A DNA stretch of 64,000 nucleotides from Pararhizobium mangrovi (GCF_006516965.1 NZ_VHLH01000014.1:1-64000), one strand, 5' to 3'; positions 1 through 13,219 are shown, counted from the first letter of the stretch. Program-made: numbers and translations. Notes: generated by a model from the sequence alone, not told the origin.

Positions 1-411
1 ACTAGCACCAAAAGTCGGAAAAAGCAGCCAACCGCCAGAACCCATATGGACCCCGGCGCCGCCGCCGTCGATGAACGCTGTATAGGATGGATCACCAAAT
101 GATGTCAACGCGGTCCCGGCGAAAAATCGGCAGGAAAGGAACTTTTTCGCCGAGACCGGGACGAACAGCGCGGAAGACGGGCCTTTGCCGCCGAAGAGCC
201 TTCAAATGGGCCCATTCCCCGTGGCATAAGGCATGGCGACGCGAAAACGACGCCGGAAGGTTTGATTCGCCAGCCATCGCGGCCAAGCCGCCGGCCGGGC
301 TTTCGAACACGCGCAGCGGGGGCTGCGAGCGACGGCTCGTTCGAGCGGCATGACCGGGGGTCGGAAGTCTTGGACACAGCAAGGAAACGGCGCAAGCGCG
401 CGTGTGACGCC
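1..411. other. Intergenic stretch before the M23 peptidase gene
   Basis: No convincing gene is seen here. The open frames on both strands are Arg/Pro-rich and resemble no family I know. The last part presumably carries the promoter and leader of the peptidase gene that starts at 412. A longer in-frame start for that gene exists at 262, but its extra 50 residues look non-coding. Confidence 0.5.
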
Positions 412-2328
412 ATGGGCGACGAACCGCCCCTGCTCGCAGGCGCGCCGCGCACGCCCGACCGGCGAGACGTCTCCCTTCGCTGGCTTTCCGGTACCTTCCT
501 TACGGGCATCGCCTTCAGCGTGCTGATGGGCGTATCGCTCGTCGCGGCCTTCGACGGACGCGAGGAGTTCGCCCTGCCCGGACAGGCCTTCGCCGCCGTG
601 GACATGGCACCCGGAAGCCGTGCCGAAAAGGGAAACCGACCCGTCGCCCCGCGCTTGCCCGCAGCCGCTGCCGCACCTGCCGATCGACGCATCATGGAAG
701 TTTCGACGCTCGTCCATGACGGCGACCGCGACGTCGTACGGCGGCGCCCGTTCGCACGGCTGAAGATGTCGCTCGCCAGCGCCAGGCCGACGGATGCCAC
801 CTACCCCAAGTTCGATCCGCTGAAGATCATGGCGCACGGGGATACCGACCCGGCGCCGGCCCCGGCCGGTGCGCTCTACGGTGCGCAGGTCGATACCGAA
901 ATCAGCTTGCAGAGCGAGGCGTTTCCGGTTGGGGCGGGACATCCCGCCTATACCGACGGGCTCGACGACCGGGCGATCGAGCGGCGGGTGCGCGCCGAAA
1001 GCGAGGCGCTTGCGAGCCCGACGATGCGGCTTGCATCCCTCTACCTTCCGGCTCCCCTGCCCCCACCAGATCCCAAGAGCCCCTTCGCACCCAAGCGGCC
1101 GCTCGGCACCGCTCGCGTGACGACTGAAAACGTTTCGATCGCGCCGATGACGGAAAAGGCGCCCGACGAAGCGTTCGGCGATACCGTAATCCCCGTGCAT
1201 GCCGGTCGCCCCATTGCCAAGGTGCTGGCGGCGACAGGCTACGACGCACGCGACGTCGACGACGTCTCCCTGGCGCTGGAGCGTCTGCTCGGCGCCGACC
1301 GGCTCGAGCATGGCGACGTGCTGCGCCTCGGCGTCGACCGTGGTTCGGGCAATGCGCGAATCATGCGGGCCAGCGTCTACCGGAACGGCAAGCATGCGGT
1401 GACAGTGGCGCGCAACGATCACGGCCGCTTTGCCGTCGGCACGCCGCCGCCGATGAGCGATGCCGTCGAAAACGCCTTCGACGACACGCCGGTGCCGACG
1501 ATCGTTCGGCGCGACCTGCCCTCGCTCTACGACGGGCTCTACCGGGCGGGCCTCAACGAAGGCATGACGCAGACGATGATCGGCCACATCGTCAAGCTTC
1601 TGGCGAGCGCGGTCGACTTCAAGGCGGCGATGACGCCGAACGACACGCTCGAGGTCTTCTTCTCATCGCCCGACGCCAAGGGCGACGCCACCGAACGCTC
1701 CCGCCTTCTCTTCCTCGACGCGCACGTCGCCGGAAAGACCATCCGGCTCTACCGCTTCCACGACAGCGACGACGACGCGGCCTATTACGATCGCGACGGC
1801 AAGAGCATCCGGCCTTTCCTCCTGCGCAAGCCGGTGCCGAACGGCCGCTTCACCTCGCCCTTCGGCATGCGCCACCACCCCATCCTCGGCTACGATCGCA
1901 TGCATTGGGGCTGCGACTGGGCCGCGCCCCGCGGCACGCCGATCCTCGCCGTCGGCGACGGCACGGTGGAAAAGGCGGGTTGGGATTCGGGCGGTTACGG
2001 CAACCAGACGATCGTCAATTACGGCAACGGCTACGAAAGTTCGTACAATCACCAAAGCGCGATCGCCAAGGGCGTGAAGGCCGGCGCGCACGTGCGTCAG
2101 GGCCAGGTGATCGGCTATGTCGGTTCGACGGGGCTGGCGACCGGGCCACACCTGCACTACGAGGTGATCGTCAACGGCACCAAGGTCGACCCGATGAAGG
2201 TCCGCCTGCCCGACCGCAAACCGCTGAAGAAGGACGCCCTGGTCGCCTTCGAAAGCGAGCGCGCCCGCATCGATTCGCTACTGGAACGTGCCGACGAACC
2301 GCAGGACGGCCGCGTCGCGGAACGCTAG
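412..2328 (+). CDS. M23 family metallopeptidase (LytM-type, membrane-anchored)
   Basis: This is a 638-residue protein of the kind found next to clpB in many Rhizobiales. After a short cytoplasmic N-terminus there is one membrane segment at about residues 20-42, then a long periplasmic part. A LytM/M23 zinc endopeptidase domain lies near residues 480-590. The expected zinc ligands are visible: a His and Asp in HPILGYDRMHWGCDW and the HLH of GPHLHYEV. The family cleaves peptide cross-links of peptidoglycan, or activates amidases when degenerate; the ligands are kept here, so activity is likely. The ATG at 412 is preferred over 262 because homologues begin close to this MGDEPPL-like sequence. 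It converges on clpB, with a shared hairpin at 2452-2477. Confidence 0.85.
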   Translation: MGDEPPLLAGAPRTPDRRDVSLRWLSGTFLTGIAFSVLMGVSLVAAFDGREEFALPGQAFAAVDMAPGSRAEKGNRPVAPRLPAAAAAPADRRIMEVSTLVHDGDRDVVRRRPFARLKMSLASARPTDATYPKFDPLKIMAHGDTDPAPAPAGALYGAQVDTEISLQSEAFPVGAGHPAYTDGLDDRAIERRVRAESEALASPTMRLASLYLPAPLPPPDPKSPFAPKRPLGTARVTTENVSIAPMTEKAPDEAFGDTVIPVHAGRPIAKVLAATGYDARDVDDVSLALERLLGADRLEHGDVLRLGVDRGSGNARIMRASVYRNGKHAVTVARNDHGRFAVGTPPPMSDAVENAFDDTPVPTIVRRDLPSLYDGLYRAGLNEGMTQTMIGHIVKLLASAVDFKAAMTPNDTLEVFFSSPDAKGDATERSRLLFLDAHVAGKTIRLYRFHDSDDDAAYYDRDGKSIRPFLLRKPVPNGRFTSPFGMRHHPILGYDRMHWGCDWAAPRGTPILAVGDGTVEKAGWDSGGYGNQTIVNYGNGYESSYNHQSAIAKGVKAGAHVRQGQVIGYVGSTGLATGPHLHYEVIVNGTKVDPMKVRLPDRKPLKKDALVAFESERARIDSLLERADEPQDGRVAER

Positions 2329-2424
2329 GGTTTTTTCCGGCCGGACTGATCCGGACTGGCGTCGAGAACGATGCACACGACGAAGAGATGGAACGGCAGG
2401 CGTAATTCAATCGGGTCCAGCATT
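2326..2424. repeat. Intergenic repeat family 1, copy A
   Basis: This stretch matches 21408-21509. Bases 2341-2370 agree with 21423-21452 at 25 of 30 positions, and 2395-2421 agree with 21477-21503 at 20 of 27, with identical spacing of 54 bases between the two blocks. Both copies start at the TAG stop of the preceding plus-strand gene. It resembles dispersed intergenic mosaic elements known from rhizobial genomes; the family is not identified. Confidence 0.6.
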
Positions 2425-2451
2425 CCAAAAGCAACGGGCTATTCGACCGAA

Positions 2452-2477
2452 AAGGGACGACCCGTAAGCCGTCCCTT
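2452..2477. terminator. Bidirectional terminator-like hairpin between the M23 peptidase and clpB
   Basis: A perfect 8-bp stem, AAGGGACG with CGTCCCTT, encloses a 10-base loop. On the minus strand it is followed by a short T run, which suits termination of clpB. On the plus strand it is followed by a pyrimidine tract. The two flanking genes converge on it. Confidence 0.6.
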
Positions 2478-2500
2478 CTCTTCGCTTCAACAGTAGCGGG

Positions 2501-5110
<2,610 letters not shown>

Positions 5111-5204
5111 CGTTTTCCAAGGCTCCATGTCCCGCTTCGCCCGTTCCGGCGCGAAGCGACGTTTCATGAACCGACCTCCGTCATCGGCAGGTCGTTATGG
5201 AACC

Positions 5205-5234
5205 TATATGGTGACACTCCGCGTGCTGCGGAAG
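5205..5234 (-). promoter_or_regulatory. Possible heat-shock-type promoter of clpB
   Basis: Reading the minus strand, CTTCCG (5229-5234) precedes CACCATATA (5205-5213). The second block resembles the CCCCATNTA-type -10 element of RpoH promoters; the first is a weak match to CTTG. The assignment rests mainly on clpB being a classical RpoH target and is tentative. Confidence 0.3.
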
Positions 5235-5283
5235 AGGCATCGGGCGCCTGCGCGCAGCGAAAGACGACGAACCGGAACGAGAA

Positions 5284-5307
5284 CGCCCCGGCCGTTCGAC
5301 CGGGGCG
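5284..5307 (-). terminator. Terminator-like hairpin after the DUF4167 gene
   Basis: A perfect 8-bp GC stem (CGCCCCGG with CCGGGGCG) encloses 8 bases and lies 43 bp past the stop codon of the DUF4167 gene. The following minus-strand sequence is only moderately T-rich, so it may be a weak or Rho-assisted terminator separating this gene from clpB. Confidence 0.5.
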
Positions 5308-5349
5308 CAAAGCCTGCATCCGAAGGAAAGCGTGGGCGGGTCCCGGACT

Positions 5350-6258
5350 TCAGTCCGAGGCGCCGGCCGTCGCGGTGTCGTCGCTCTGCTTGGCCTTGGG
5401 GCGGCGCGTGCGCGTCGCCTTGCGGGGCTTTTCCTCCGCCTCGGGTGCAGCGGCGGTGGCATCAATGCCCTGCGCCTCCTGATCACCCTCGCCACTCTGG
5501 CCATTGCGGGCGGCGTCGCCGGCCTCGCCGCTTTGCGGCGCAGCCTCGGCATCGTCGCTCTTGGCGGTGCGCCGCGGACGGGCCGCCCCGGTGCGTCGAC
5601 GGCTCGTCGCGCGTCGCGCGGTGCCTGCGCCCTTGCCTTCTTCCTCCATGGAAACCTCGGCCGGCATTCCCTCGATCACCGGCTGCGGGCCGGAACCGTT
5701 GGGCTGGGCGGCGGCAGATGGCTGGGGCGCGTCGGACCGGGTGTCGCGAGCCGGGACGTTCGCCTCGTCCTCGGCTCCGCCGGTGCGCTCGAAAGCCTGC
5801 CGGTCGGCCGCTTCATCGCCGCGCGCGCCATTGCGCTCGCCGGCATGGTCGTAGCCGTTCGTCCGGTCGTACCCGTTCGTGCGCTCGCGAGCGCCGCCGC
5901 GCGGCTGCTCGCCGTTCTCGCCGGTCTGCTCGCCAGCGTTTTCACGCTCGGCGTTGTCGCGCTCGTTCTGCTGCTGGCGCTCCTGCATCTGCGCCTGTGC
6001 GGCAGCGATGATGCGGTTGTAGTGCTCGGCGTGCTGCAGGTAGTTTTCCGCAGTCACGTTGTCGCCGGAGCTCTGCGCATCGCGTGCAAGCGAACCGTAT
6101 TTTTCGGCGATGTGCTGCGCGGTGCCGCGAACCTTCACATCCGGGCCGGTACTGTCGTAGGTACGCGACAGCGGATTGCCACCCTTGCGATTGTTGTTGC
6201 CGTTATTGTTGTTGTTATTCCGCCCGCGACCGCGCTTGTTCTGCTGTCCTGGCCTCAT
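5350..6258 (-). CDS. DUF4167 domain-containing protein
   Basis: A 302-residue protein with a basic, Asn-rich N-terminus (long N runs near residues 14-23). The conserved DUF4167 segment at about 30-95 includes the patch RGTAQHIAEKYGSLARDA and the YLQHAEHYNRI motif. The rest is low-complexity and rich in Glu, Arg, Gly and Ala, ending in a Lys/Arg-rich tail, and is probably disordered. The family is alphaproteobacterial and of unknown function; its composition suggests nucleic-acid binding, which is inference. The ATG at 6258 has AGGTGAG just upstream. Position between clpB and prmC is the usual Rhizobiales arrangement. Confidence 0.85.
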   Translation of the reverse strand: MRPGQQNKRGRGRNNNNNNGNNNRKGGNPLSRTYDSTGPDVKVRGTAQHIAEKYGSLARDAQSSGDNVTAENYLQHAEHYNRIIAAAQAQMQERQQQNERDNAERENAGEQTGENGEQPRGGARERTNGYDRTNGYDHAGERNGARGDEAADRQAFERTGGAEDEANVPARDTRSDAPQPSAAAQPNGSGPQPVIEGMPAEVSMEEEGKGAGTARRATSRRRTGAARPRRTAKSDDAEAAPQSGEAGDAARNGQSGEGDQEAQGIDATAAAPEAEEKPRKATRTRRPKAKQSDDTATAGASD

Positions 6259-6569
6259 CGTTCACTCACCTGATGATCCTCGTGGCTGTCCCTGGACGTC
6301 GCCCGAACGCAAGTAGGAATGCTCGCTCCGGGCGTCTTCTTCCCGCGACACGCTGCGTTTTTCGCATGCCGTCGCGCATCGACGTCGATAGAAACGGATA
6401 TCTGCATCGAAAACGGTTCGACGGTCACCCCAGGAGGCCGCGAACCCGGAAACGCGGCACAAAACTGCCCCGCGTCGTTCGAAACCCGATGTTCGATACT
6501 GGACGCAACCTAGACCGCTTTGGCCGCAATTCCAAGCCCTTTCTGATGTTTCGCGTCTCCCGAAGGCCT
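6259..6569. other. Intergenic region between the DUF4167 gene and prmC
   Basis: Both neighbours read leftward. This 311-bp stretch therefore holds the prmC 3' flank and the promoter region of the DUF4167 gene. I see no further gene, clear repeat or strong terminator in it. Confidence 0.4.
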
Positions 6570-7484
6570 TTAGCCGCATGTTCCGATGCGCGGCACGAAT
6601 ATCGCCGCGCGCCGATGGCCCGCGAGATCGTGATGAACGGAGACGGGCGAAAAGCCCATGCGGGCGAAGATTTCCGCCACCACCGCCGGTTGGTCGAAAC
6701 CATGCTCGACCGCGACCGCGCCGCCGTCCTCAAGATGCGCTGCGGCCCCTTCGGCAAGGCGGCGATAGGCGTCGAGCCCGTCCGCGCCGCCATCGAGTGC
6801 TGCGCGCGGATCGTGCTCGCGCACTTCCCGCAAAAGGCCACCGATCGCCGAAGACGCGATATAGGGCGGGTTGGAAACGACGAGGTCGAACCGCTCGCCT
6901 TCGACACGGTCGAACCAGTCGCTCCTCACCGTCCGGAATCGATCGGCAAGCCCGTTGCGGGCGGCGTTGGCGCTGGCGGTCTCGAGCGCTCCGATGCTGA
7001 TATCCGTGCCGAGCGCGGTCGCCGCCGGCGTTGCGGCAAGCAGTGCAAGTGCCAGCGCACCGGTTCCCGTTCCGAGATCGGCGATCCGGCAGGTGCCTTT
7101 TGCGGCCGCGATCCGGGCGACATGGGGCATGACGGCCTCGACGAGGATCTCGCTGTCCACCCGCGGTTCGAGCGTTTCCGGCGAAAGCGCCAGCGTCAGG
7201 CCGAAGAAGGATCGTATGCCGAGAATTCGGTAGACCGGCTCGCCGGCAAGCCGTCGCGCACCTGCCTCGCCGATCCTCGCACGTGCGATGGCATCGAGCG
7301 GATCGGCCTCGTGGAGGATCAGCCGCGCGGGCTCCAGACCGAGCGCACCCGCGACGAGAACCCGGGCGTCGGCAGCCGGCTCCGCGATGCCGGCATGTGC
7401 GAAGGCGCGGCGAAGGTCGGCGAGCACCCGGCCGAGCGGAACGCTTTCCGCCTCCGTCTCCGGCAGGGCGGCAAGGACGCTCAT
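6570..7484 (-). CDS. prmC: Peptide chain release factor N5-glutamine methyltransferase PrmC
   Basis: PrmC (HemK) methylates the glutamine of the GGQ motif in release factors RF1 and RF2, which speeds peptide release. The 304-residue protein has the helical N-terminal domain, an S-adenosylmethionine site with DLGTGTG at 136-142 and the substrate-glutamine motif NPPY at 205-208. The ATG at 7484 overlaps the stop codon of prfA in ATGA, so the enzyme is translationally coupled to its own substrate. The frame is open far upstream, but that part overlaps prfA and is not used. Confidence 0.95.
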   Translation of the reverse strand: MSVLAALPETEAESVPLGRVLADLRRAFAHAGIAEPAADARVLVAGALGLEPARLILHEADPLDAIARARIGEAGARRLAGEPVYRILGIRSFFGLTLALSPETLEPRVDSEILVEAVMPHVARIAAAKGTCRIADLGTGTGALALALLAATPAATALGTDISIGALETASANAARNGLADRFRTVRSDWFDRVEGERFDLVVSNPPYIASSAIGGLLREVREHDPRAALDGGADGLDAYRRLAEGAAAHLEDGGAVAVEHGFDQPAVVAEIFARMGFSPVSVHHDLAGHRRAAIFVPRIGTCG

Positions 7485-8560
7485 GCGTTTTCGCCGAGCG
7501 TCGCCAGCTGCCCGGCCTGGTAGTCCGCGACGAGCGCGTCGATCACGTCGTCGAGGTCGCCCATCATCACGCGGTCGAGCTTGTAGAGTGTCAGATTGAT
7601 GCGATGGTCGGTCAGGCGCCCCTGCGGGAAATTGTAGGTGCGGATGCGTTCCGACCGATCGCCCGAGCCGACCTGGCTCCTGCGGCTCGAAGCGCGTTCC
7701 TCGTCCGCCTTCTGGCGTTCCATGTCGTAGAGCCGCGCCTTCAGCACCTGCATGGCGCGCGCGCGGTTCTGATGCTGCGACTTCTCCGAAGACGTCACCA
7801 CGATGCCGGTCGGCAGATGCGTCATGCGAACGGCGGAATCCGTCGTGTTGACGTGCTGGCCGCCCGCTCCCGAGGCGCGCATCGTGTCGATCCGGATGTC
7901 CTCGTTGCGCACCTCGACGTCGATATCCTCGGCTTCGGGCAGCACTGCCACCGTCGCCGCGGACGTATGGATGCGCCCGCCCGCCTCCGTCTCCGGCACG
8001 CGCTGGACCCGGTGGACGCCGGATTCGAACTTCAGGCGGGAAAAGACGCCGCGTCCGGAAACCGTCGCGATCACCTCCTTGTAGCCGCCGGCATCGCCCT
8101 CGCTGGCCGAAAGCACCTCGACGGTCCAGCCCCTTGCCGAGGCATAGCGCTCGTACATGCGAAAGAGATCGCCCGCGAACAGCCCGGCCTCGGAGCCGCC
8201 CGTGCCGGCACGGATCTCGACGATCGCGCTTTTTTCGTCGGCGGCGTCCTTCGGCAGGAGCAGGATCTGCATCTCGCCTTCGAGCGTTTCGATGCGCTCG
8301 CGGATTTCCGGGATCTCGGCCTCGGCCAGTTCGCGCATCTCGCGGTCGGCGGAACGGTCGTCGACGATTTCCTCCAGCCCGCCAAGCTCGCTCTGCGCGG
8401 ACGTGAAGGCCCGGATCTTGGCGACAACCGGCTCCAGCTCGGCGTATTCGGAGGCAAGACGCACATAGGCTTCCGGCTCGGGTCCGGCCGCCATGCGCGC
8501 CTCGAGTTCGCCGAACCGGCGTTCGAGCTGGCGCATCTTCTCGACTGGCAGTGCGGGCAT
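7481..8560 (-). CDS. prfA: Peptide chain release factor 1 (RF1)
   Basis: RF1 recognises UAA and UAG in the ribosomal A site and triggers peptide release. At 359 residues it is full length. The PxT anticodon-like motif is seen as P189-E190-T191, with the surrounding class-I release-factor signature [14 protein letters not shown], and the catalytic GGQ lies at 233-235. The PxT, rather than SPF, identifies RF1 rather than RF2. It lies 12 bp after ptsP and overlaps prmC by 4 bases, forming a ptsP-prfA-prmC unit. Confidence 0.96.
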   Translation of the reverse strand: MPALPVEKMRQLERRFGELEARMAAGPEPEAYVRLASEYAELEPVVAKIRAFTSAQSELGGLEEIVDDRSADREMRELAEAEIPEIRERIETLEGEMQILLLPKDAADEKSAIVEIRAGTGGSEAGLFAGDLFRMYERYASARGWTVEVLSASEGDAGGYKEVIATVSGRGVFSRLKFESGVHRVQRVPETEAGGRIHTSAATVAVLPEAEDIDVEVRNEDIRIDTMRASGAGGQHVNTTDSAVRMTHLPTGIVVTSSEKSQHQNRARAMQVLKARLYDMERQKADEERASSRRSQVGSGDRSERIRTYNFPQGRLTDHRINLTLYKLDRVMMGDLDDVIDALVADYQAGQLATLGENA

Positions 8561-8572
8561 GGGAGCGGTTTC

Positions 8573-10840
8573 CTAGAGCGCGACCGCTTCGCTCGCCGCG
8601 TAGTCGGCAAGCAGTTCGCGCAGGGTCCGGTGCGGTTCGGTTTCCTCGAGCGCCGGCAGCAGCCGGGCTTCGAGATGGGCGAGGTCGAGCGTCAGGATCA
8701 TCGACTTGACCGGACCGATCGCCGCCGCCGACATGGATATGGACCGGAAACCGATCCCGAGCAAGGCCATCGCCGTCAGCGGATAGCCCGCCATCTCCCC
8801 GCACAGCGTCAGCGGCGTGCCCGCCCGGTCGGCGGCCGCCACGATCTGGCGCAGCATGCGCAGGAACGGCCGGCCGAGCGCGTTGAACCGGTCGGCCACG
8901 CGCCCGTTGCCGCGATCGGCAGCCATCGTGAACTGGAAGAGGTCGTTCGAGCCGACGGAGACGAAGTCGGCCTCGGCCATCAGCTCGTCGAGCTGCCACA
9001 TCAAGGAGGGCACTTCCAGCATGGCGCCGAGCTGCACTTCCGCGGGAAGCGCGTAGCCGAAGCGCGCGAGGTGCGCGCGCTCGTGTTCGAGATGCGCACG
9101 CACGCGGCGCAGTTCGCGCACCTCGGTGACCATCGGCACCATGAGGCGCAACTGGCGTCCGCCCGCGGCCTTCAGGAGCGCGCGAAGCTGCATGCGAAGC
9201 AGGCCCGGCCGGTCGATCGCCAGCCGCACGGCTCGCCAGCCGAGCGCCGGGTTCTCCTCCTCCGCCTTGCGGAAATAGGGAACGACCTTGTCACCGCCGA
9301 TGTCGAGCGTGCGGAAGGTGACCGGCCGTTCGCAGACCTGGTCGAAGACCTCGCGATAGAACGCTTCCTGCTCGTTCATGCGCGGCATGCGCGAGGCGAT
9401 CATGAACTGCAGCTCGGTGCGGAAGAGGCCGATGCCTTCGGCACCGGATTCCTCGATCTGCGGCAGATCGACGAGAAGGCCGGCATTCATCATCAGCGCC
9501 ACGCGCCGCCCGTCGCGCGTTTCCGGCACGACCGAGCGCAGCTCGCGGAACTGTTCCTGCCGCTTGGCGCGGAAGCGCACCTTTTCCGCAAAGGCGCTCT
9601 CGATGTCGGCCATCGGGCGCAGATGGACGCGCCCCTCCTCGCCGTCGACGATGATCGGGTCGCCGTTCTCGGCGAGCGAAACGATGCCGTGCGCCTGGCC
9701 GATGACGGGAATGCTCATCGCCCGCGCGACGATCACGACATGGCTCGTCGCCGCGCCCTCCTCGAGCACCAGTGCGCGGATGCTGCCGCGCCGATAGTCG
9801 AGGAGTTCCGCCGCGCCCATCGCACGCGCGACGAGGACGGCGTCCTCCGGCATGCTCTCGTGGAGGGCGCGGGCGTTGTAGCCGGTCAGCTCGCGAAGCA
9901 GGCGGTTCGCCAGATCGTCGAAATCGTGCAGACGCTCGCGCAGATACGGATCGGTGAGGTGGATCATGCGCGCGCGCATGTCGCTCTGCACCTTTTCGGC
10001 CGCCGCTTCCGCCGTCAACCCGTTGCTGATCGCCTCTTCGAGCTTGCGCACCCAGCCGCGGTCGTGGGCGAACATGCGATAGGCCTCGAGCACGGCACGA
10101 TGCTCGCCTTCGACCGGCACGTCGCGGCGCGACAGCATGTCGTCGATGGAAATCCTGAGCGAGCCGAGCGCGTCGTCGAGGCGCTTGAGCTCGGCGTCCG
10201 TGTCGTCGTTCAAAAGGTTCGTGACGATGACGCGCGGCTCGTGCAGCACGACGTAGCCGAGCCCGATGCCGTCTCCGAAGGCGCTGGCGTCGAGGGTCAC
10301 CGGCCGGCTGAGATCGAGTTCGATGCCGGGCTTCGTCACCTTCTTCATCTCGCCGGTGGCGATCATCTCGGCAAGCACCATCGCCGTCGTCTCGAGCGCC
10401 TCGGCCTCGTCGTCGCGGTAGTGCCGATGGTCCTTGTTCTGGATGACGAGGACGCCGAGCGAACGCCCCGCGCGCAGGATCGGAACGCCGAGGAAGGAGT
10501 TGTAGACCTCCTCGCCGGTCTCCGGCAGGTAGGCGAAGGCGGGGTGGGTCTGTGCGTCGGAGAGGTTCAGCGATCGCGCATTGGCGGCGATCGTGCCGAC
10601 GAGGCCCTGGCCCATCCTCAGTTGCGCCAGATGCACCGCGCCACGGTTCAGCCCCTGCGTGGCGTAGAGTTCGAGCACCCCGTCGGCGCGCAGCACGTAG
10701 AACGAGCACACCTCCGCCGCCATCGTCTCGGCGATCTGCCCGACGATGCGATCGAGGCGCTCCTGCGGCTCCAGCGGCTCCGCCATGAGTTCGCGAAGAC
10801 GCTTGAGCAACATGCGCGGACCTGCTGCGAGGTCACTCAT
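8573..10840 (-). CDS. ptsP: Phosphoenolpyruvate-protein phosphotransferase PtsP (enzyme I-Ntr)
   Basis: Enzyme I-Ntr takes phosphate from phosphoenolpyruvate and passes it to NPr, the first step of the regulatory nitrogen PTS. The 755-residue protein has a GAF sensor domain at about 20-160, the EI N-terminal domain, a swivelling domain with the phosphorylated histidine at about 367 in GAATSHVVIVAR, and a C-terminal TIM barrel with GLFRTELQFM and LTLCGEMAG. In E. coli the GAF domain senses glutamine; the same role here is inferred. The ATG at 10840 is preferred to a GTG one codon upstream and has GGAG about 10 bases before it. Confidence 0.93.
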   Translation of the reverse strand: MSDLAAGPRMLLKRLRELMAEPLEPQERLDRIVGQIAETMAAEVCSFYVLRADGVLELYATQGLNRGAVHLAQLRMGQGLVGTIAANARSLNLSDAQTHPAFAYLPETGEEVYNSFLGVPILRAGRSLGVLVIQNKDHRHYRDDEAEALETTAMVLAEMIATGEMKKVTKPGIELDLSRPVTLDASAFGDGIGLGYVVLHEPRVIVTNLLNDDTDAELKRLDDALGSLRISIDDMLSRRDVPVEGEHRAVLEAYRMFAHDRGWVRKLEEAISNGLTAEAAAEKVQSDMRARMIHLTDPYLRERLHDFDDLANRLLRELTGYNARALHESMPEDAVLVARAMGAAELLDYRRGSIRALVLEEGAATSHVVIVARAMSIPVIGQAHGIVSLAENGDPIIVDGEEGRVHLRPMADIESAFAEKVRFRAKRQEQFRELRSVVPETRDGRRVALMMNAGLLVDLPQIEESGAEGIGLFRTELQFMIASRMPRMNEQEAFYREVFDQVCERPVTFRTLDIGGDKVVPYFRKAEEENPALGWRAVRLAIDRPGLLRMQLRALLKAAGGRQLRLMVPMVTEVRELRRVRAHLEHERAHLARFGYALPAEVQLGAMLEVPSLMWQLDELMAEADFVSVGSNDLFQFTMAADRGNGRVADRFNALGRPFLRMLRQIVAAADRAGTPLTLCGEMAGYPLTAMALLGIGFRSISMSAAAIGPVKSMILTLDLAHLEARLLPALEETEPHRTLRELLADYAASEAVAL

Positions 10841-10996
10841 CACGTGGTCACTCCACCCGTGTTTACCAAATCCATTATGCCGAAGCCCGCAGTCCAGTGC
10901 AAAAACGAGCTGGCACGGGGAAGGCGCGTGCGACGAAACGCCGGATCGAGATCGCCGGATAACGCAGGACGCCGCCGGCCGGCGTTCTTCAGGCCG

Positions 10997-12253
10997 TCAA
11001 ACCGTCTTATCGAGACCGTAGACGCCGTGCAAAGTGCGAACCGCGAGTTCGGCATACGGACCGTCGATCAGAAAGGAGATCTTGATCTCCGAGGTCGTGA
11101 TCGCCTTGATGTTGATGCCCTTCTCGGCGAGCGCGCGGAACGCCGTCGCGGCGACGCCGGTGTGGCTGCGCATGCCGATGCCGATGACGGAGACCTTGCA
11201 CAGACCCGTCTCGCTCTGCACCACGTCGAAACCCATCTCCGGCTTGCCGCGCTCCAGCACGCCCACCGCCTTGTCGAGATCGGCCGCCGGCACCGTAAAG
11301 GTCATGTCCGTGCGCGAACCGTCCTCGGACGTATTCTGCACGATCATGTCGACATTGATGAAGGCTTCGGCGAGCGGACCGAAGACGGCCGCCGAAACGC
11401 CCGGCCTGTCGGAAAGCCGCCTCAGCGAAATCTGCGCTTCGTCCTTGGCGTAGGCGATGCCGGTGACGACTTCCTGTTCCACGATCTCATCCTCGTCGCA
11501 AATCAGCGTTCCGGGCGGGTTGTCGAAATCGTCCATGCCCGGCGCATCGGGATCCTCGAAGCTGGAACGCACGAAGGTGCGCACGCCGTGCACCATCGCA
11601 AGCTCGACCGAGCGCACCTGAAGCACCTTCGCCCCCTGCGAGGCGAGCTCCAGCATTTCCTCGAAGGCGATCTTCGCCATGCGGCGCGCCTTCGGCTCGA
11701 CGCGCGGATCCGTGGTGTAGACGCCGTCGACATCGGTATAGATGTCGCAGCGATCGGCCTTGAGCGCGGCCGCCATCGCCACGGCCGACGTGTCTGAGCC
11801 GCCGCGCCCGAGCGTGGCGATGCGATTGTCGGGCCCCAGCCCCTGGAAGCCGGCGACGACCGCGACCTGACCGCTCGAAAGGCGGCGGTCGAGTTCGTCC
11901 GCCTCGATCGCGGTGATGCGCGCCGCGCCGTGCTGGGCGTCGGTTCGGATCGGGATCTGCCAGCCGAGCCAGGAGCGCGCGTCGATCGACATGTCCTGCA
12001 GCGCGATCGCCAGGAGCCCCGCCGTGACCTGTTCGCCGGAAGCGACGATCGCGTCGTATTCGCGTGCATCGTGAAAGCGCGCGGTCTCGCGCGCCCAGCC
12101 TACGAGTTCGTTCGTCTTTCCGGACATGGCCGAGACGACGACGGCGACCTCGTGACCGGCCGCGACCTCGCGCCGGACATGGCGAGCCACATTGCGGATA
12201 CGCTCGACGTTCGCGACCGAGGTGCCGCCGAATTTCATCACCAGACGGGCCAT
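10997..12253 (-). CDS. lysC: Aspartate kinase
   Basis: This enzyme phosphorylates L-aspartate, the entry step to lysine, threonine, methionine and diaminopimelate. The 418-residue protein begins [13 protein letters not shown], the conserved amino-acid-kinase start, with a GGSDTSA segment in the kinase domain. Two ACT regulatory domains fill roughly residues 265-410, so feedback inhibition by lysine or threonine is expected. An in-frame ATG two codons upstream (12259) is possible. It diverges from ubiG across a 185-bp promoter region and is followed by ptsP 156 bp downstream. The product feeds the pathway of dapE, also in this window. Confidence 0.95.
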   Translation of the reverse strand: MARLVMKFGGTSVANVERIRNVARHVRREVAAGHEVAVVVSAMSGKTNELVGWARETARFHDAREYDAIVASGEQVTAGLLAIALQDMSIDARSWLGWQIPIRTDAQHGAARITAIEADELDRRLSSGQVAVVAGFQGLGPDNRIATLGRGGSDTSAVAMAAALKADRCDIYTDVDGVYTTDPRVEPKARRMAKIAFEEMLELASQGAKVLQVRSVELAMVHGVRTFVRSSFEDPDAPGMDDFDNPPGTLICDEDEIVEQEVVTGIAYAKDEAQISLRRLSDRPGVSAAVFGPLAEAFINVDMIVQNTSEDGSRTDMTFTVPAADLDKAVGVLERGKPEMGFDVVQSETGLCKVSVIGIGMRSHTGVAATAFRALAEKGINIKAITTSEIKISFLIDGPYAELAVRTLHGVYGLDKTV

Positions 12254-12438
12254 GCGCATTCCGTATGACGGGACGTGGCTTCATGCGCACGCAGCGAAAC
12301 GGCTCGCCACGAACGGTGGATGGCCGGCGTGATAGCCGGATTCGCCAGCACCCGCAACGCCGGTGGCCTCGAGCGCACTTGACTTCCGCGCAGCCGCGCC
12401 CGACTTCCCCGCGCGAAGCGAACAACGGGAGCACGCCG

Positions 12439-13185
12439 ATGCCGGCCGACGCGAAGACCACGATCGACCAGTCGGAGATCGACCGCTTTTCCAGGCTTGC
12501 GGAGGAATGGTGGAACCCGAAGGGCAAGTTCAAGCCACTCCACAAGTTCAATCCCGTCCGCCTGCACTACATCCGCGAGAAGGTCGCCGGCCATTTCGGG
12601 CGTGATCCGCAGGGCGAAAAGCCGTTACGCAACCTGCGCCTGCTCGACATCGGCTGCGGCGGCGGCCTGCTCACCGAATCGATGGCGCGCATGGGCGCCG
12701 AGGTCGTCGGCGCGGATGCCTCCGAAACGAACATCAAGGTCGCCAGACTGCACGCCGAGCAGTCCGACCTCACCATCGACTACCGGGCCGAGACCGCCGA
12801 GGCGCTCGCCGATGCGGGCGAGACCTTCGACGTCATCCTCAACATGGAGGTCGTCGAGCACGTCTCCGACCCGGATTTCTTTCTCGGCAAGTGTGCCGAG
12901 ATGATGCGGCCCGGCGGACTGATGTTCGTCGCGACGATCAACCGCACGGCGAAGGCCGCCGCGCTTGCGATCTTCGGCGCGGAATACGTCCTGCGGTGGC
13001 TGCCGCGCGGCACCCACCGCTACGAAAAGCTCGTCCGGCCGGAGGAGATCGAGCGTCCGCTGTCGCTCGGCGGCCTCGAACGCCTTGACCACGTCGGCGT
13101 CTTCTATAGCCCGATCAGGGACGAATGGCACCGCTCAAGCGACACCGACGTCAACTACATGATGCTGTTCGCAAAACCGAAATGA
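12439..13185 (+). CDS. ubiG: Ubiquinone biosynthesis O-methyltransferase UbiG
   Basis: UbiG performs both O-methylations in ubiquinone synthesis on the polyprenylated ring. The 248-residue protein shows the typical N-terminal sequence [20 protein letters not shown], an S-adenosylmethionine motif DIGCGGG at 70-76, and the family segment [31 protein letters not shown] lies about 8 bases before the ATG at 12439, which sets the start; longer in-frame starts overlap lysC on the other strand. It converges with the DUF1178 gene, with only 34 bp between stops. Confidence 0.95.
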   Translation: MPADAKTTIDQSEIDRFSRLAEEWWNPKGKFKPLHKFNPVRLHYIREKVAGHFGRDPQGEKPLRNLRLLDIGCGGGLLTESMARMGAEVVGADASETNIKVARLHAEQSDLTIDYRAETAEALADAGETFDVILNMEVVEHVSDPDFFLGKCAEMMRPGGLMFVATINRTAKAAALAIFGAEYVLRWLPRGTHRYEKLVRPEEIERPLSLGGLERLDHVGVFYSPIRDEWHRSSDTDVNYMMLFAKPK

Positions 13186-13219
13186 CGTTGCAGTCCACAG
13201 GTCGGTCGAAGGCTCTTGT

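Noticed and set aside
7283-11797. A 1504-codon plus-strand open frame opposite prmC, prfA, ptsP and lysC
   Set aside because: It is antisense to four recognised genes, Arg/His/Ala-rich, and resembles no protein family; it reflects high GC and codon bias.
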